From: Bacillota bacterium
GTDB lineage: Bacteria; Bacillota; Limnochordia; DTU080
Length of the DNA: 64,000 bases
Assembly: GCA_012840225.1 (NCBI GenBank)
Contig: DULU01000098.1
Span: 1 to 64,000, forward strand
Direction of reading: 5' to 3'
Shown: positions 61,533-64,000 of the stretch, in pieces
Numbering within the stretch: the stretch's first letter is position 1
How the letters are laid out: the number at the start of each line of letters is the position of its first letter
Made by a program: the position numbers and the translations under genes
Notes under the pieces: model-generated
Seen by the model: the letters and a program-made list of their open reading frames with translations, nothing else
The model's database searches: none
What the model was told of the DNA's origin: nothing

Positions 61533-62825
61533 ATGTTGATATCGATGGCAGGGAGAAAATATATGCGCCTTATACCATTTCTGGTCGTTTCCGCCTTATT
61601 GCTGACCGGCCTGGCTGCGGAAGCCAAAACCACTCTCCGCTTCGTCAAGTGGCCCGGAGCTGATTATGATCAGGCCACCGATCCCGATCAGTTTATCGTC
61701 GATGAGTTCAATCGCCTGCACCCAGAGGTGGAAGTTATACTCGAACCGATTGCCGACTATGTGGAAAAATTAACCGTCAACATGGCTGCCGGGATGTATC
61801 CCGATATTTTAATCGCCACCCCGCCATTGATCGCCCAGTTTATGCCGCTGGGATTATTGGAAGAACTCACTCCTTATGCCAAACAGAGTGAGGACCTGTT
61901 CCAAAAGCTGTTTCCTATCGCCACCACATCGGCGGCTACCTGGGACGGACTCTATGCCGTACCCATTAACATCAATCCCAATGCTTTATATTTCAATGTT
62001 GATGAATTCGGCGCAGCCGGGCTTCGTTCGCCTCACGATTTATACGCCGAGGATAACTGGAACTGGGATACTTTCCTATTCGCCGCCAAAAAGTTGACCA
62101 TCGATACCGACGGCGACAATCAGCCTAATAAATATGGGTATAAAGGTACCCCTCGCAACTGGCAATTCTTTGTCTGGCAAAATAAAGGCACTATTTTCAG
62201 CCCGGACGGCAGGCAATTCGTCATGGATCGGGCGGCACAGGAAGCCATTCAATTCGCCTCCGATCTGATTCATGTGCACAGGGTATGGACAACTGCAGCT
62301 CCATACTATACCACGGCCTTTGCCCAAGGTCTCACGGCCATGATCATCAGAACTTCCGACCATGTTAAAATTTACAGAAACGACAGCGAGGTCAACTGGG
62401 ACACGGCCATGATCTTCGGCAGAAAACCCGGTATGCCGTTTCAGGAAGTATTCAATTTAGGCGGCATCGCCATCTGCTCCCAGAGCAAACACAAAGAGCT
62501 GGCTTGGGAATTCATCAAATTTGTCCTGGGTTATGAAGCACAAGTCCGCTATGCCCTCTCCGGTCAGATACCTATAAACAAAAGGGCGGCTTTGTCTCCT
62601 TACCTTTTGGATCCGGCTAAACCGCCGCAAAATATGCAGGTATTCCTCCAGGCTATTGAGATGGGTATTCCTTCCACCGATAAAGAAGTGCCGGCCGTGG
62701 TCAACACGACGTTGGAAAGGGAACTGAACAAAATCTGGAATAGAGGTGAGCCTGTACAACAGGTATTGGATGCCGCCCGTCCGGTGATAAATGCCTTGCT
62801 CGCCGAACACTACGCTGCGCAATAA
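61533..62825 (+). CDS. ABC sugar transporter, extracellular solute-binding protein
   Basis: A 430-residue family-1 solute-binding protein from ATG 61533 (GGAGG 7 nt upstream; GTG 61530 also possible). The signal peptide is RLIPFLVVSALLLTGLAAEA. The mature part begins KTTLRFVKWPGADYDQATDP and has MYPDILIATPPLIAQFMPLG. It is divergent from the lyase gene with shared palindromic sites, so ligand and lyase product are probably the same sugar. No permease genes follow. Confidence 0.9.
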   Translation: MLISMAGRKYMRLIPFLVVSALLLTGLAAEAKTTLRFVKWPGADYDQATDPDQFIVDEFNRLHPEVEVILEPIADYVEKLTVNMAAGMYPDILIATPPLIAQFMPLGLLEELTPYAKQSEDLFQKLFPIATTSAATWDGLYAVPININPNALYFNVDEFGAAGLRSPHDLYAEDNWNWDTFLFAAKKLTIDTDGDNQPNKYGYKGTPRNWQFFVWQNKGTIFSPDGRQFVMDRAAQEAIQFASDLIHVHRVWTTAAPYYTTAFAQGLTAMIIRTSDHVKIYRNDSEVNWDTAMIFGRKPGMPFQEVFNLGGIAICSQSKHKELAWEFIKFVLGYEAQVRYALSGQIPINKRAALSPYLLDPAKPPQNMQVFLQAIEMGIPSTDKEVPAVVNTTLERELNKIWNRGEPVQQVLDAARPVINALLAEHYAAQ

Positions 62826-62839
62826 AGCGCTCATATAAT

Positions 62840-62894
62840 AACCGGAACCGCCCGCCTTCAACCAGGTTGAGGTGCAGGTGGTTCCGGTTTTTTT
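62840..62894 (+). terminator. Rho-independent terminator of the solute-binding protein gene
   Basis: AACCGGAACC pairs perfectly with GGTTCCGGTT and is followed by seven T. A small inner stem CAACC/GGTTG lies in the loop. Confidence 0.85.
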
Positions 62895-62912
62895 CTTTTC
62901 CTTTTTGGGACA

Positions 62913-63975
62913 CTAGTCCAGCTCAACTTCCCGGCCCGTTCTGGCCGATTCATATATGGCTTCTATAATTTGCACGGCATGGCGGGCTTCAGCCCCGGGG
63001 ACGACCGGATCCCGATCCTCCAGGATGGCGTCCACCATATCCTGCACCTGGCCGGCATGGCCGGTGGTGGCGATGGCTTCGGGATCGGAGCTGGCCCCGC
63101 TGCCGGCCGCCTTTCCGGAAAAGCGCTCAATCATCTCCCGCTCGACTTCCGCTTCCCGCTCGCCCCGCAGGCGCCAGACCCGAATCTTGCCGTCCTGCAT
63201 GTAAATGCTGCCGTTTTCCCCATGGATCTGCACCGTCGTGTCCAGCCCGGGATAGGCGGCCGTGGTGCCGATGATGGTGCCGAGGGCGCCGTTTTTGAAG
63301 GTCACCAAAGCCAGACCGGCATCTTCCGTCTCGATTTTGTGCGCATAGATGGCGGTTTTGGCGTAGACCGACTTCACCGGCCCCATAAACCACTGAAACA
63401 GGTCGATAGTATGTACGGATTGGTTCATCAGCGAGCCGCCGCCGTCCATCTCCCAGGTGCCTCTCCAGCCGCCCCGGTCGTAATATTCCTGACTGCGCCA
63501 CCATTTCACCTGAATGTTGCCGAGATAGAGCCGGCCGACTTCGCCGTTGTCGATGGCCGCTTTTATGGCTTTGCTGGCCGGATTGAGACGGTTCTGGAAT
63601 ATGCCGCCGAGCTTGACGCCATACTTCTTACAAGCCTCCAGGGCGGCATCGATTTTGGCTGTCTTAATATCGAGCGGTTTCTCGCACAACACGCTTGCCG
63701 GCTTGGGCCGCTTTGATGATCATGTCGGCATGCATACCGCTGGGGGTGGCGATGCTGACACAATCGACATCTTTCCGCTCCAGCAGCTGATCGAAATCAT
63801 AGATGGCTTCCGTATTCAACTCCGCAGCTACCTGATCGGCCAATTCCCTGTTAATATCGCACACGGCCACCAGACGGCAGCGCTTGGCCCTCGCCGCCCC
63901 TCTGGCATGATTCTTACCTACTCCCAATCCCACCACGGCATATCCAACCATATCGCCTGCCATGTATTCATTCAT
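62913..63975 (-). pseudogene. Gfo/Idh/MocA family oxidoreductase, frameshifted
   Basis: Two overlapping frames together give one complete enzyme. The N-terminal part (63975 to about 63690) has VGYAVVGLGVGKNHARGAAR. The C-terminal part (from about 63692) has LCEKPLDIKTAKID and GGSLMNQSVHTIDLFQWFMG. At the junction the expected GKHVLCEKP codons read AAGC-GTGTTGTGC, as if two bases (AC of CAC) were lost. The rest has no other lesion, so this is a recent mutation or a sequencing/assembly error. The convergent solute-binding protein gene suggests a shared sugar pathway. Confidence 0.8.
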
Positions 63976-64000
63976 CTCCCACCAATCAAATATGCATATG

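Overview
The window is a GC-rich chromosome segment, most likely from an anaerobic or deep-branching member of the Bacillota (Firmicutes). The reasons are the strong AGGAGG-type ribosome binding sites, the heavy use of TTG and GTG starts, a CD3324-like small protein and RpiR/LacI regulators. Placing it near Limnochordia-like lineages is inference only. No rRNA, tRNA, CRISPR array, phage or intact insertion sequence was found.

The dominant theme is uptake and breakdown of acidic or sulfated polysaccharides. There are two long secreted heparinase II/III-like lyases (31.5-35.9 kb and 46.1-49.5 kb) and one without a signal peptide (58.5-61.2 kb). There is a 1936-residue secreted protein with two beta-helices, one a PL6 (alginate lyase/chondroitinase B type) domain (14.9-20.7 kb), and an 811-residue secreted beta-helix protein (39.2-41.6 kb). 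A sulfatase, a sialidase-like BNR protein, three Gfo/Idh/MocA oxidoreductases (one frameshifted), a DUF1961 protein and three ABC sugar-binding proteins complete the set. None of the binding proteins has permease or ATPase genes in the window.

Layout: 0-4.3 kb BNR protein, solute-binding protein, oxidoreductase and a small Cys4 protein. 4.9-5.5 kb an ATP-pyrophosphatase (Dph6-like), divergent from a TPR / J-like / GrpE / DnaK chaperone operon (5.7-11 kb) that ends in a URO-D-like gene. 12-14.8 kb sulfatase and M19 dipeptidase, convergent to the operon. 14.9-21.7 kb the PL6 giant and an RpiR regulator. 21.9-23.7 kb HAD phosphatase and PHP protein. 23.7-29.5 kb hybrid histidine kinase, HD-GYP response regulator and DMT exporter. 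29.7-31.3 kb aldo/keto reductase and Nudix. 31.5-49.5 kb second polysaccharide block, including a DUF89-PHP pair bracketed by a decayed duplication. 49.5-51.5 kb a gene-free, repeat-dominated stretch. 51.5-55.5 kb an SOS-like error-prone DnaE and an SRAP protein. 55.8-56.7 kb two unknown paralogues. 56.8-64 kb LacI regulator, DUF1961, lyase, solute-binding protein and a broken oxidoreductase.

Two features set the segment apart. In-frame short tandem repeats have expanded inside many otherwise ordinary proteins. A five-copy array of a ~186-bp non-coding unit with internal palindromes lies directly upstream of the dnaE promoter, which itself carries two LexA-like boxes.
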